Shown here: piece after piece, positions 22,811 to 35,597 of the stretch
Position numbering within the stretch: the first letter of the stretch is position 1
Layout of the letters: each line of letters starts with the position of its first letter
DNA from: Gnetum montanum
Taxonomy: Eukaryota; Streptophyta; Gnetopsida; Gnetales; Gnetaceae
Length of the DNA stretch: 64,000 nucleotides
NCBI GenBank assembly: GCA_015680685.1
Contig: MNCI01037820.1
Span: 539,252-603,251, forward strand
Reading direction: 5' to 3'
Made by a program: the position numbers and the translations under genes
The notes under the pieces: generated by a model
Database searches by the model: none
Told to the model about the DNA's origin: nothing
What the model saw: only the letters and a program-made list of their open reading frames with translations

Positions 22811-23141
22811 GGAGGGGAATAGTAAAATTTGCACATAACTTTTTCAAAATTTTCTATTGCTTGAAGGATATCATAGGGGTAAGTACTATTAGGAAATGTT
22901 AAAAACTCATGCCAAACTAATTTTCTTCCTTCACCCAAATCATTTAAATTATTATTGGAGTCACCTAAGCAAATTGGACCCGGCATTAAAACTTTTAGGG
23001 GAACCTCCTTGAAAAATTTCTAACTTTGAAATCATACTAAGCAAAGAATTCAAAATTTATTAAAGGTAATGAGTAAGGTATGAGATAATTGAACTTCGTT
23101 AAATCACCTTACTAATAATCGATCTTTGTGTGATTACAGAT
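22811..23141 (+). other. Leader-like interval before the X2 ORF
   Basis: No coding family was found. A GGGGTAAGTAC motif at about 22875 and a pyrimidine-flanked TTGTGTGATTACAG ending at 23140, just before an ATG, look like 5' and 3' splice sites. An intron in the element's leader is possible but not supported further. Confidence 0.3.
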
Positions 23142-24873
23142 GGCCCCTAAATGAGGACAACAGGGAGGTCCTTCTCAAGGTGCACCCAAACACCTAAGAA
23201 GAGGCAAAGGCTAAGGTCCTCATGCAGAACATGAAGAATAGGAGGCACAATCATTCAACCTCCATCAAGAAACCCCTGTTACTGTACAATCTAGTCAAGA
23301 AGAAGGTAGAAAGGGCAGGGCACCCGAACAAGGACAACATTTTACATTATCCCTGAAATGCGTTCAAGCCATTTGGGAAAGGTCCACATCCACTACAATG
23401 ATTGTGGAACTTAATTTTGAGCCTTTTACTGAATTCTCCCCTGAACTAGTCAAGGATCAACTCAAGGGATCTCCACTATGGCCTATCCTCTCAAAACGTG
23501 GAGAATGTTATTTGGGTGAAACTTATCAATTTTGGCATAATAAAGAAGAAGGCACCACCATCGATATTGGTAGAATTTCAATTGATTTATTTACAAAGGC
23601 CATTGTGGAAGTTCTGAATCTTCCAAATATAGGGCCTAAATTTATTCATCTATCCACTCGCTCTGATGTAGATTCAAGAAAAGTATGGCTAAAAGGATGT
23701 ATAGAAAAGAAGACAAGACATATGGAGAACTAACCCTCGAAGAAAGAATTTACTTTAAAATTGGCACCTATCACATTTTTTCAATGAAAGGGTTAAATAG
23801 GATTTCTATATATGCAACTAGAGGAAGTGCAATTTTGATGGGCAAGGTTGATGCCAATTTTCCCCATTTGTATTTAACAAAGATATTAAGGTGATTTGAA
23901 GAATAGAAGATAGGCAAGTTTGCACTTCCTTTTCCATGTCTAATCAGGAAGCTGTGCTAGCATGCTAGAAATCTAGGGTATACTAATGATGTCCTCAGAA
24001 AAGCTCAAAATACTTCATATCTTGAATTACTTAAGCCACCAACACCAAGAAAAGATGTTGGAGCCTGAGAAAGAACAAACAGTTGGGGCCACTGCACCTC
24101 AAACAACAAGGCCTAGCCAACTTCTAGATATGAGGCTCAGCCAACAATAAGAAGCAAGGCCTAGAACATAGCCCATAGGCCAAGAAGACCAACAACCACC
24201 ACCACCTCAAACAATAGGCTAGCAAGATTATCAATTGTCAATGAGCCATCTCAAGGTCATCGTAGACACGATCAGTTGGAAGAGTAGGGATGAAGCCAAT
24301 ATCTTCAAGGTAATCCAAGATGTTGTACAACCCATCATATTAATCAATCCTACAAGGAGCAAGGTCTCAATTCAAACAGGAGGAGGGGAATTGTATTGGT
24401 CATAACAGATCTTTGGGAATGCTGCATCATTCCAAGTACAATTGGAAACTGGTGAAGAAGCCACAATGGTGGTCATGCAATACCAAGATGCAACTGGAGT
24501 AGTAGAGGTGATCATAGACCACATCAAGAAATCATTTAATGTTTCTATTGTGTCATAGGTAGATTTCATAGGAGCACATGATGCTTAAGTTCTGGACGAT
24601 ACCTCAATGACTCTTGCGGAACATGAGCATGCTCTGGACCACTTGCTACAAATAGGACAAGTAATGACATCCTTGTTTGACATCCCTCAGGATGTCACAG
24701 TGGCACAATCAAATCTCATTTTCACTAAAGGAAAGCTGGTCATGGTTGAGGTTAGGGTTGAACATGTAGAAGATGAGTTGAGGAGACTCCAAGAAAAGTT
24801 CGTTTCCCGACAAGCTAAACAACGAGATCCATCCCAATTTGTTCTAGCTAATCAACTAGAATCATTTAGGACA
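23142..24873 (+). pseudogene. X-type ORF, copy X2: unknown retroelement protein
   Basis: Reading from ATGGCCCC at 23142, the best-preserved part is 23398-23733. It contains LVKDQLKGSPLWPILSKRG, ECYLGETYQFWH and KAIVEVLNLPNIGPKF. About 23745-23893 reads EERIYFKIGTYHIFSM and ISIYATRGSAILMGKVDANF. After decayed, Pro/Gln-rich sequence the tail (24607-24870) is coiled-coil-like (VEHVEDELRRLQEKF). The same N-terminal block recurs on the minus strand at 33.6 and 50.1 kb. The pattern (LGLP..., then a second hydrophobic block ending in AxLxxGK) faintly resembles the plant-transposon-associated domain found beside Athila-type elements. That is inference. The function is unknown. Confidence 0.6.
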
Positions 24874-24901
24874 GAGCATAGGGGTACCTCACCACTCATC
24901 A
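24874..24901 (+). mobile_element. Terminal scrap of the A2 3' LTR
   Basis: Only the last 28 bases of a family A LTR (GGGGTACCTCACCACTCATCA) remain, fused directly to X2 coding sequence. The TSD TCTAC follows. A deletion removed the rest of the LTR and the X element's own 3' end. Confidence 0.7.
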
Positions 24902-25140
24902 TCTACTATCTTATATGGTGCTGAATATTAGGAAATAAAAAAGAGGTATGAATAATAAATCAGTGTGGTAGAAATCCAAATGCTTCGATAGATGCTAAAT
25001 ATTACTAGAAGAGATAAATTACATAATAAAGACATTAGAGGAAGACTTAGAGTGGTTTCTATTTCAAATAAGCTACAAGAATGGTGACTTGTATGGTTTA
25101 GACATGTGCAAAGAAAATTAGAAGCCACCCAAAGGAAGAT
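24902..25140 (+). pseudogene. LINE N1, second piece (RT C-terminal region)
   Basis: It continues the LINE frame across A2: ILYGAE, then EIKKRYE, ISVVEIQMLR, NITRRDKLHNKDIRGRLRVV and WFRHVQRKLEA, with TAG or TGA where Trp is expected. This is the conserved plant LINE tail (MLRWMCG...IRGxxGVAxI...LRWFGHVxRR). It ends at 25140, where A4 is inserted. Confidence 0.85.
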
Positions 25141-25884
25141 TGATGAGTCCCGATATCACGTACGCGATATCGCATCTACCACATAATATCATGTCCTACC
25201 TCATCTTCTATAAATAAGAGGTGACGCCCTTTGTTTCACATAGTAAGATTTAGACCCTTAGCCAAACTCTTGTAGTTTTATTAGTCCAGAGTTACAATAA
25301 TTTCTATGTGCCTGCAGTAGGAGTCATAGAATGAACGGATCTTTATTTGAGCAATTTGTACCTGAGCATACAATTGTGTACGGCAATTAATTATTGTTGG
25401 AAGTTTAATTCTTTCCTAGTTAATTAATCTCTCTCTCAAACTTTGACTCTCTTAGTTAAGTACGCTCAGTACGACCGCTTCAAGCATGCGTGTAGTGCTT
25501 GGTAACCTAGTGACAATTAGCGTTTGGTAATTCCAGCAATGTTGCACTGGTTCAAGATGTGTATGGCAAGTGGGAATGGATACTAGTGTTAGGAAAATTT
25601 AGGACTTAGTTAATAAATAGTTAATGTAAGTTAGTCACTTAGTTCTCTCTCCCTTTCCTCTATTAGCATAAGACAAAAAATATAAAGGCTATAAAAATCA
25701 TATACCTCAAGCTTACTTACCCATACAACCGTGACAATACAAGTAAGTTTGGGAAGACAATGATTGATTAACCCTGAGTGTTCCATTAAGGTGCATAAGC
25801 ACGTAGTCCTTGGAGTTCGACTAGATCAAGCGTGAAACACTCATAGTTGTATGATTGAGTGTAGGGGTACCTTGCCACTCATCA
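25141..25884 (+). mobile_element. 5' LTR of A4
   Basis: 744 bp, TGATGAGTCC to GCCACTCATCA. The palindrome block includes CACGTACGCGATATCGC. TATAAATA is at 25209, in the TATAAATAAGAGG context shared with A1, A3 and A5. Confidence 0.9.
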
Positions 25885-25885
25885 T

Positions 25886-25903
25886 TCGTGCCATTGCTAA
25901 GGA
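25886..25903 (+). other. Primer-binding site of A4, decayed
   Basis: TCGTGCCATTGCTAAGGA, 12 of 18 positions matching the tRNA-Asp PBS, in the correct place after the LTR. Confidence 0.65.
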
Positions 25904-26019
25904 CTTAGCTATTTGTGCACTATGTAGAACATAGGAAATCATTCATATCATTGGAATGCTAGAATGAACCCTTAGGGGTAATTAAAGAAAGATAAGACAA
26001 CAATACATTGCAAACCGAA

Positions 26020-28570
26020 CAAGAAAAAAATATCTTCTTCTTCACATAAGAGCACTTCACCACCTAGGACTAACACAAGAGGCAGTCAGTGGCATAATAC
26101 ATGTAACCAAGATCTACCAATTCCTCAACAGTTTCATGTGGTATATACTCATCATGATGAGTATGTACCTGATTTCACCTTTATTCTCCACCAAGATGAA
26201 CAACTGTGTTAAAGAGACTTAGAGGGTAACATAATGTTGCCTCCAAACCGATCAGTCCCCAACATGCTCCTTCGAGCTCTCTCATGAATAGGCATGCCAC
26301 TTTTATACATAGAATACGTTGCATGTGATCATGACAAAAGTGATTATCATCCCACAAAAATGCAACATGAAAGGAACTTGCAATAGGAGAGATACCACAC
26401 ATCCTTGAAGGGTGAATGGTCCCATGAAACTCCGCACGTTTTGAGCGAAATTGAGGGTGGTGAACCTGCTTCAGTAGGTTTTCCACAAAACAATGCTCCT
26501 CTTCCTAACAATGGTTAGGATTTTATGTATCATAACCTCCACTCCACTATTCACAACCTTGGTTCTGATACCCATGAACACGAAGTATTCAACAAAGGAA
26601 CACAAATACAAGGGCAAAAGTTTTGATCGTGATCATGATCATGGCCAAGACCACTGAAGAGAAGCTAGAAAACACCATCATGGCGATGGTTCTCCTTCTT
26701 ATTCACCTTCATCATCATCTTCACCCTCTCCTTTAGTGTCTAGACGTAGTCATAGGGAAACCAATCGTGAGGATAAGGAAAAACAAAGTGTAAAACATCA
26801 ATGAGATAGTCAAGAATGAGGATGAGGGCACTCTAAGGAATCAAGGCATGGAAGGGAGAGTAGGGAACCATGTAGATACCATAGACACTATGAATGAGAT
26901 GACCAGGAAGAACCCCTACTTGCAACTAGAAGCATGCTAGATATAACAAAGGCCATAAGAGTTCCAACAAGGCACTAAAAGGATAGTAGGATCAAGAGGT
27001 TAGACATGAAAAACATCCCACAATTTGAAGGGGGATACAATGCTAATACTCAAAATCATTGACAATCATTCCACAATGCATGTGCCTTGCAAAATATAGA
27101 AAATGAATGGCAAAAATTGAGGTTGTTCCCAAGGACACTAGTGAAAGAAGCTGAAAGCTAGTACTGGTCCTTAGAACCGAAACCCATTCAGAGGTGGAGT
27201 ACAATGTTAGAACTATTCAATGATAAGTACCAAATGTACTCATGAGTGTCTAACCTACAAAAGAAAATCCAAGGGTAGAAGCAAGGAAATCATGAACCCT
27301 TGGATGTTTCCATGGGCCGTTATTACGCACTATTACATCATTGCCCTAGTCATGGTTATTCGCAGCGGGATCAACTATGCCATCTTGTGGATGCACTTAG
27401 ACATGAAACAAGAAGAACCCTTGGGATGTATACCCAGGGAATTTTATTAGAGCTTAGGTCTTATCAAATTCAAATATTACTAGAGCAAGTAGCCAAAGAA
27501 GAAGGTGAGCTAGGAAAGAGAGAAAGTGCAGAAGAATACAATCGAGATTCTTCCCTTCGAAAAAGGGGAGTGAGATTTTGTGAGGAGGAATAAGAGCCAT
27601 CACTCGAAGACATTGTGAGTAGGAAAACTTTGCCTCTCCAAAAGTTAACAACAGAAGTATCGGCAAAGGTAGACCAAATGTGGGACTCCTTGGATAGTAG
27701 GTTTCAAACTATTCTTAATATTGTAGAGGAGTCTAGGGAGCGAGGTAGTGACCATGACAAGAAGAAAAAGAGAGAAGTGGACAATGTATGTAACAAGGGT
27801 AAGGGTAAAATGGCCATCATAGAAGAGGTTGTGGATTCATACACAGACATTGATGGTGAATGCGAGATATGCCAATATGACCATCCTAAGGGATTTTGCC
27901 CAGTGATCTCACATCTACAAGAGTCTGGGGTGTATGCACTCAACCCATGACTAAATAAACGACAAACATCCCGATGGTTACCTTATCCCCAAGGTAACCC
28001 AAGGTAGTTCCGTCAACCTTCAACATATTATCCAAGTGGAATTCCACCTCAACATGTTAAGCAATATCAACAGTGGCAATATCCACAGTCATGGTGGATG
28101 CCACCACCAAGGCAACACTACCCATACCGACAACCAGACTCATATAGCTACTACGTGTAGCATCCAATCTCTCCACGTGACTCTGTTAGTCACGTTACAC
28201 CACAACATCACTACCAAGATCATGAGTATTATAGAACTCCTTCTCCTAGGGGTGATAACCCACAAACATACCATCCTTCAAATCCATCCGCAACTCTCAC
28301 ACCAATAGCTCCATTACCACCTACTCCAGCAATGCAAGGGAAACTCCCTACTCAACCGCAGCAATACAATTCCATGAGGGCTATGAATCTTCAACTTGCT
28401 GTTGGTGCTAACAACTGTATGAAGAAAATACCTTTCTTCAAAACCAATAGTCCAACCAAGCCCTCACAACCACAAGCGGTTGAACCTCTTAACATCTCTC
28501 CATCAAATGAGGCTTCAGAGCTCCCTTCAAACCAAACACCAAGCTCAACACATACAGTTATGTTAGAATA
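26020..28570 (+). pseudogene. gag of A4
   Basis: This gives the longest readable gag of the family. The N-terminus is decayed (SSSHKSTSPP-like near 26030) and followed by charged sequence. The capsid is at about 27005-27590: QFEGGYNANTQNH, ENEWQKLRLFPRTLVKEAES, PIQRWSTMLELFNDKYQMYS and ETRRTLGMYTQGILLELRSY. A charged coiled segment (27615-27800) leads to zinc knuckle CEICQYDHPKGFC (about 27868-27906), a Pro/His/Tyr-rich region and a C-terminal linker (28332-28571). The knuckle is C-X2-C-X3-H-X4-C. The capsid should package element RNA. Stops in frame, including one replacing Arg/Gln at several sites, show it is dead. Confidence 0.85.
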
Positions 28571-29211
28571 ATTTCTATGTGCCTGCAGTAGGAGTCATAG
28601 AGTGAACAGATCTTTATTCAAGCAATTTGTACCTGAGCACATAATTATGTAGGAAAATAAAGACGAAATTTATGATAAACCTTGCAACATACAGATTAAG
28701 CTAATTACTAATTAATTATTGTTTAATGTTTGATTCTTTCCTAGTTAATTAATCTCTCTCTCAACCTTCAACTCTTTTAGTTAAGTACACTCAGTACGAC
28801 CACTTCAAGCATGTGTGTAGTGCTTGGTAACCCAGTAACAATTAGCGTTTGGTAATCCCAGCAACGTTGCACTGGTTCAGGATGTGTACGGTAAGTGGGA
28901 ATGGATACTAGTGTTAAGAACATTTAGGACTTAGTTAATAAATAGTTAATGTAATTTAGTCACTTAGTTCTCTCTCCCTTTCCTCTATTGTCATAAGACA
29001 TAAAAAATATAAAGGCTATAAAAATCATATACCTCAAGCCTACTTAACCATACAACCATGACAATACAAGTAAGTTTGGGAAGACAACGATTGATTAACC
29101 CCAAGTGTTCCATTAAGGCGCAAAAGCACTTAGTCCTTGGAGTTCAACCGGATCATGCATGAAACGCTCGTATTCGTATGGTTGAGTGTAGGGGTACCTC
29201 GCCACTCATCA
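28567..29211 (+). mobile_element. Truncated 3' LTR of A4
   Basis: It matches the left LTR from its position 25287 to the end. The palindrome block and TATA box are absent because of the internal deletion. Confidence 0.88.
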
Positions 29212-29370
29212 AAGACCAAAGAAGACATGGGAGAAAATGATCAAAGATGAATTAAAGACACTACAAATAAATATATATCTAGCTTTTCATATAGGTAGAT
29301 GATTAAAAAAATCTCATGTAGCTAACCCCATTTTTTGGGACAAGGCTAGGATGATTATGATGATGACAAG
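29212..29370 (+). pseudogene. LINE N1, third piece: C-terminus and 3' tail
   Basis: It begins with the second TSD copy, then PKKTWEKMIKDELKTL in frame, the conserved end of plant LINE ORF2. A non-coding tail ends in GATGATTATGATGATGAC, the simple-repeat terminus typical of these LINEs. Confidence 0.82.
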
Positions 29371-31016
<1,646 letters not shown>

Positions 31017-31199
31017 ATGACTAATTAAAAACTCATCTTTGGATTAATAAAATTAGGATATAGTTTATTTATAAAATCTGGGAGTAACTCAACTGATCTA
31101 ACTAACTAAAGTATTACATAAAAAATTTACCCATGTACTTTACAACTTTGACAAACATTAAAAGTTGGATATATTATCCTTACAAAACTATGAAAATAA

Positions 31200-33990
31200 G
31201 TACAAAAAGACATAAGGCATATGCCTCATGTTGTGCCTAGTGATAATGGTCTCTATAGTGGCTTCTCATGCTTTGGGTGGGGTTGTGGCTGCCTTACTAC
31301 TACAGTTTTTGCTACTTTTAGTTTAAATGCAATAATTAATACATTCATCATCTTCTTCTTGGTCATGGGATTGTGTATGGCCCTTGTTAGTTTACCTAAT
31401 TATTCTAGTATAAGCACCTCCCAATGACATGTTAAAGTAAGAAACATTTTATGGCTATTGACAAACTAGATAGAGAAATATTTGAGTTTGATATCGAATG
31501 ACATCACAATGTCCTTTAACTATTAGTATTCCATCATTCTTCTACCCAAGGCCTCTATTACTTCTCTATGATCTTCATATTTAACATTGAGGACTTAAGC
31601 TCCACGTTAGCAATTTGCAATTTCTGTTGTGCTTCATAGTGGAGTTTATACTCATTTTCATACAATATGTATGATCTTGTAACTTATTCCTCTAACTTTG
31701 ATTGAGATTAATCGATAGTTAGCATCACTAGATTGTTACAACATAGGTTTTCTCACTTTGTATATTTTGTGATCTCCTTGATCTATAGCTTCTTCATTCT
31801 AACTTCTAACTTATTATAGGTATTGAGATCATCAAAGATTGGTTTCCATGTATCACCTTGAAGATGTTAGAGGGCTTGGTTGACCTTCTTCTTAGCCAAT
31901 TATATCTCCTTATCATTAATCTCTTTTTGCATGACCACCTAGTTCCCTTATTGATTTTTTATTTTCTCATATTTCAAGGCTTCATTTTTTGAAGTGGTAA
32001 TTTTGATGGCTAATTTTTATTTGATGGTCCTAATCTCCTTCATGGAGAGATTCCTATTTTCCACTTCCAACCTACATACATCTACATTTACTTTAGTTAA
32101 CTACTCTAGGAAGTGCTTCAAAAAATTCTTCCATTTTTTTTCTACATTTACTAGCCTTCTATTTCCTTTGGCCTACTCTCAGTTCTTCTTTCTCACTATG
32201 GAAAAGTTCTTGTTTACTGCATTTAACATTCCTTCTATCAAGGATACATCTCAAGTGGCCTTCTCCTTTTCCATCTCCACTCATGTTGTTTGGCCTTTAA
32301 TTATTCAAAGGCTTCATCTATGGTAAGGCCTAGATGGTGGAGAGTTGGATCTAATAGTTGAGCTTTGAATCATGCAACTTTATTTCTTAATTATTGGTTA
32401 ATCCTTTTTATCTTCTCAAGTTTTTTTTCTACAATAATGAGGTTTCCTCTTATCTCTATGAGTGCAAGCTAGGTTTCTATGATGTCTTTGAGCTTATCAA
32501 AGATATATAGGATTAGTCGTCTAACTCTTACCAGTCTTTCCAACACCTCCTCATGTTAGGATGTACTTAGGCACCTTACACTAGCCTCTACAGACATCTA
32601 AATGTTTGACATAGTAGAAAAATCTATTTTTGGTATTTTAGAAACTTTCAATTCTTTTCCAACTATATCAACTACCATCTCCATAGCTGTTTCTTGTCCC
32701 TCATGTGGCATGATCACCACCATGGCTCCATTCCCCTCCTCTAATATCATAGAGAACACTGTAACATTGTCCAAGATTTCTTACATCTATTTAGTGGGTA
32801 AACATACTAAAACTCTTATCATGGGAGGGTTCACTTGGATAATTCCTTTACTTCTTTATGCAAAGAAGAGGTTAAATAGATCAGCTTACTAGTAATTAAT
32901 TATTCATGCAACTTCATTTAGATGTCTCATAATAGGACAATAAACTTCCAAACCTTCCACAAGTACTTTAGAAGATACTATTGGTTGCCTAGTTTTAACT
33001 CCAACACTTGGGTTTTTTATTGTTGCTCTTGTTTTTAATGGTGAAGGTGGAAACTCATCTTGAAGCCTAAGCGATATCTTTTACTTTATCATCTCCTACC
33101 ATGATGTTATTGTGGCTCTTCGAAGAACATCATTAAAGTATCAATAAATTCCTTTCTTTTTGCATAATTTTCTAATGAGGCATGAAAAGGAAAGTATCTT
33201 ATTACCCTTCTCATTTTCTTTGAAACATTTCTAACTATTTTAGAAAGATGAGTTATCGCAAGTTAACTAGGACTTTTCCATTGAGTGCAACATAAGGTTT
33301 GACAAATAAAGATGTGATGTTGTTGGATTGTATTGTGGGGTTCAAATGGTACATCACAATTTTGAAGTAGATCCTATCTGCTTGGGTAAGCACATCGTAA
33401 TCTTTCCAATTAACTTTATGGCATTCTTAAGTCCAATCTTTTTTACTCTTAGCATCAAACTATGTTGATACCTCTACTAGTTTGGTTCCTACATTTAAAA
33501 TTCCCATGGCCTCAGCAATGGCTTCCACTGAGTTGAAAATGATGATGTTCTTAATTTTGACTATTTCATCTTCCTAGCAATTATTTCAAAAGAGATATGT
33601 TTTTCCTAAGTACCATTCTCTATTGGTCAAAATGGTAGATCATAAAAAGATTCTTGTAGTTGTTCTTGAACCTCTTTAAATGCAAGAAGTGTCTAAAACT
33701 TGGCTTTTAATTAACACTAAGCTTTAAATTTTCTTTATTCTAATTTTCTCTACGTAGATTTTTATGAGGGTCTCTTCAAGAGTGGGTCTCTGTCTTAGTA
33801 TCTCATCCTACCTTAACTACCCTATTTTAGTTGTGGGAATCTACCTTACAAATTCCACATCAAGTTCTTCCATAGTAGGTCTAGTTACACGTGTGCTTTT
33901 AGGCTCTTGTCCTTGCTTTCATCCATATCCTTATTCTCCATGTGGCCTATTTTCTCTACACTATGATGAACCACCTACCTCAAAGCTCTT
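31200..33990 (-). pseudogene. X-type ORF, copy X3
   Basis: Read on the minus strand. The N-terminal block at about 33650-33250 gives EWYLGKTYLF, then VEAIAEAMGILNVGTKLVEV, then ADRIYFKIVMYHLNPT and VKPYVALNGKVLVNL. These align block by block with X2 (ECYLGETYQFWH, AIVEVLNLPNIGPKF, ERIYFKIGTYH, GSAILMGKVDANF). The coiled-coil region is at about 32130-31900 (VNVDVCRLEVENRNLSMKEI, TTSKNEALKYEKIKN, MQKEINDKEI) and is nearly the same as X6 at 63.8 kb. The C-terminus is near 31230 and rich in polar residues. Many stops, few obvious frameshifts. Plus-strand ORFs here are hydrophobic shadows. Confidence 0.6.
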
Positions 33991-35480
33991 TTAGGTGCCA
34001 TCTTTAATAACATTCATGATCAAGTGCTATTTTCTAAATAATGTTTATAACATTTGACCCTTTATCATCCTTAAAATTATCCTTAATTTGGAAAATTTTT
34101 GCATTAATAACATTATCTAACTATAGTAGAATTTTTTGGAGGCTCTAAGGTAGCTAGATTTTCTTAAACTTAAGTTATTTTGATTATTTTTAATGTTTAC
34201 TATATTAGATGTTCAAAACTTGGGGTTTCTAAAATTTTTCAAAACATAGACTAAGTGCCTCCATGATGTAAAGCTTAATCCTAGAAGTTCATAGGTTTGG
34301 AAATCATTGAAACTAGAGATCTAGATTGTAAGATATTGTTGGTAAAATGCTCTAGCTCTCAAAAATTGCAAAACTCCTCTTGCTCAAAGTGAAAATGATG
34401 AAAATTTTGGTAACCATCGATGTGCATATATAGGATTTTTGTGTCATGTCAATGTTGTTGCATTGAAGGAACTATGTTAATGAAGGGTGTTGAATTGACA
34501 CTACTACATTAACACTACTAAATTTAATAGTTTTCTTTCAAAATTAAAATAATTTAGAGGAACTTTCATTGGAGTTTTTGGTCAATTTTTAGTCAATAGA
34601 AGAGTTTAGACACTATGAACACATTTTAGACATTTCATATGAGGTTAGCTGATGAATTGGCATAAGTTGAAAGCTTGAACATGAGAAGGAACTATGGTTT
34701 TTGACATGAAATTTTAACAAAAACTTTTGTCAAAAACAAGGAGAAAATGATCAAATGATGATCGATAGAAAACATTCTATTTTGTGGACATGTGGAGTTG
34801 ATTTATGGCTATATCTCTAGAATTCATACAAGTGGATCCTTTCCATAGTAGACTTTTTTCTAAAATGTCCTTGTATAGCCATTTCACAAGGTGCCCATTA
34901 GCACCTAGGAAATCAAATGTTGACAAAGTTCATGTTCCAATAACCACAAAACTATTATTATTGAAATCTTGCACTATATTATAAAAAACATTAATTGCAC
35001 AATTGAGCATAGTAGTGAGCTAGAAGAGAATGAGAAAGAATTGCATAGATTGAGATGTGAGGTTCCTTACCATGTTTGTAAAGGATTCCTTGTGTTAGGT
35101 GTGATTAAAATGATCATCATAACTATCCATTCAAGTTTCAAATGAAGTTTATACCATTTTCTGTGACATCACATTATGTCATCTTAGGTCCATCTCCATG
35201 AGATCAACCACAACCACATTAAAATCACATCACTTAACAAGAAAAACTGGGAAACATGCATTAGGTTCATAGAATAATTAGTTAATTATAATTGTATGAG
35301 TTATGAATCTTGACCATTGATTAGAGGGAAGCCTTCAAGCATGGCTCACATGTCTTTGTAGCACCATAGCCAGTTCTAATCCTATTAGCATTACACCTTT
35401 ACAGATAGATCATATATCTTTCTAATTACATGATGAAACTATTCTAAGAGACCATGAAATTTTTAAAAGTATCTAACCTT
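33991..35480 (-). other. 5' flank of X3 with TATA-like element; no gene
   Basis: On the minus strand CCTATATATG (34425-34434) precedes the X3 ORF by about 0.7 kb. This arrangement and the surrounding sequence resemble 50881-50890 upstream of X4, so both may be LTR or leader promoters of the X element. The rest, up to the gap, shows no gene. Confidence 0.4.
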
Positions 35481-35597
35481 NNNNNNNNNNNNNNNNNNNN
35501 NNNNNNNNNNNNNNNNNNNNNNNNNNNNNNNNNNNNNNNNNNNNNNNNNNNNNNNNNNNNNNNNNNNNNNNNNNNNNNNNNNNNNNNNNNNNNNNNN
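35481..35597. other. Assembly gap (117 N)
   Basis: A run of N. Alignment with the A5 3' LTR places the missing 5' LTR start at about 35483, so the gap should contain the palindrome-rich U3 and TATA box of the A5 5' LTR. Confidence 0.98.

Larger units (their letters stand above)
9501..24901 (+). mobile_element. Family A element A2 (gag-only), with nested insertions
   Basis: The left LTR starts at 9501 and the last bases of a family A LTR end at 24901. Flanks are CCTAT (9496-9500) and TCTAC (24902-24906). Both derive by single C-to-T changes from CCTAC, the sequence needed to rejoin the LINE frame (VKP/TILYGAE). That is a 5-bp TSD. Inside are a PBS, a gag-like ORF and the family A 3' non-coding region, then foreign material: an X-type segment from about 14236, itself holding A3. 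No RT or integrase of its own is seen, so it looks non-autonomous or internally deleted. Confidence 0.8.
25141..29211 (+). mobile_element. Family A element A4 (gag remnant)
   Basis: 4,071 bp between TSDs AAGAT (25136-25140) and AAGAC (29212-29216). It consists of the left LTR, PBS, gag, and a right LTR whose U3 is missing. The frame running into the protease stops at VML near 28566, where sequence jumps into the middle of the LTR (AATAATTTCTATGTGCCTG). Everything from protease to the 3' U3 was lost in one deletion. It split LINE N1. Confidence 0.88.

Noticed and set aside
26181-26486. Minus-strand 101-codon ORF
   Set aside because: Opposite to the A4 gag leader, not conserved in A2 or A3.
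31994-32326. Hydrophobic plus-strand ORF looking like a membrane protein
   Set aside because: It is the shadow of the minus-strand X3 coiled coil. Lys/Glu-rich sequence reads as Phe/Leu/Ser on the other strand.
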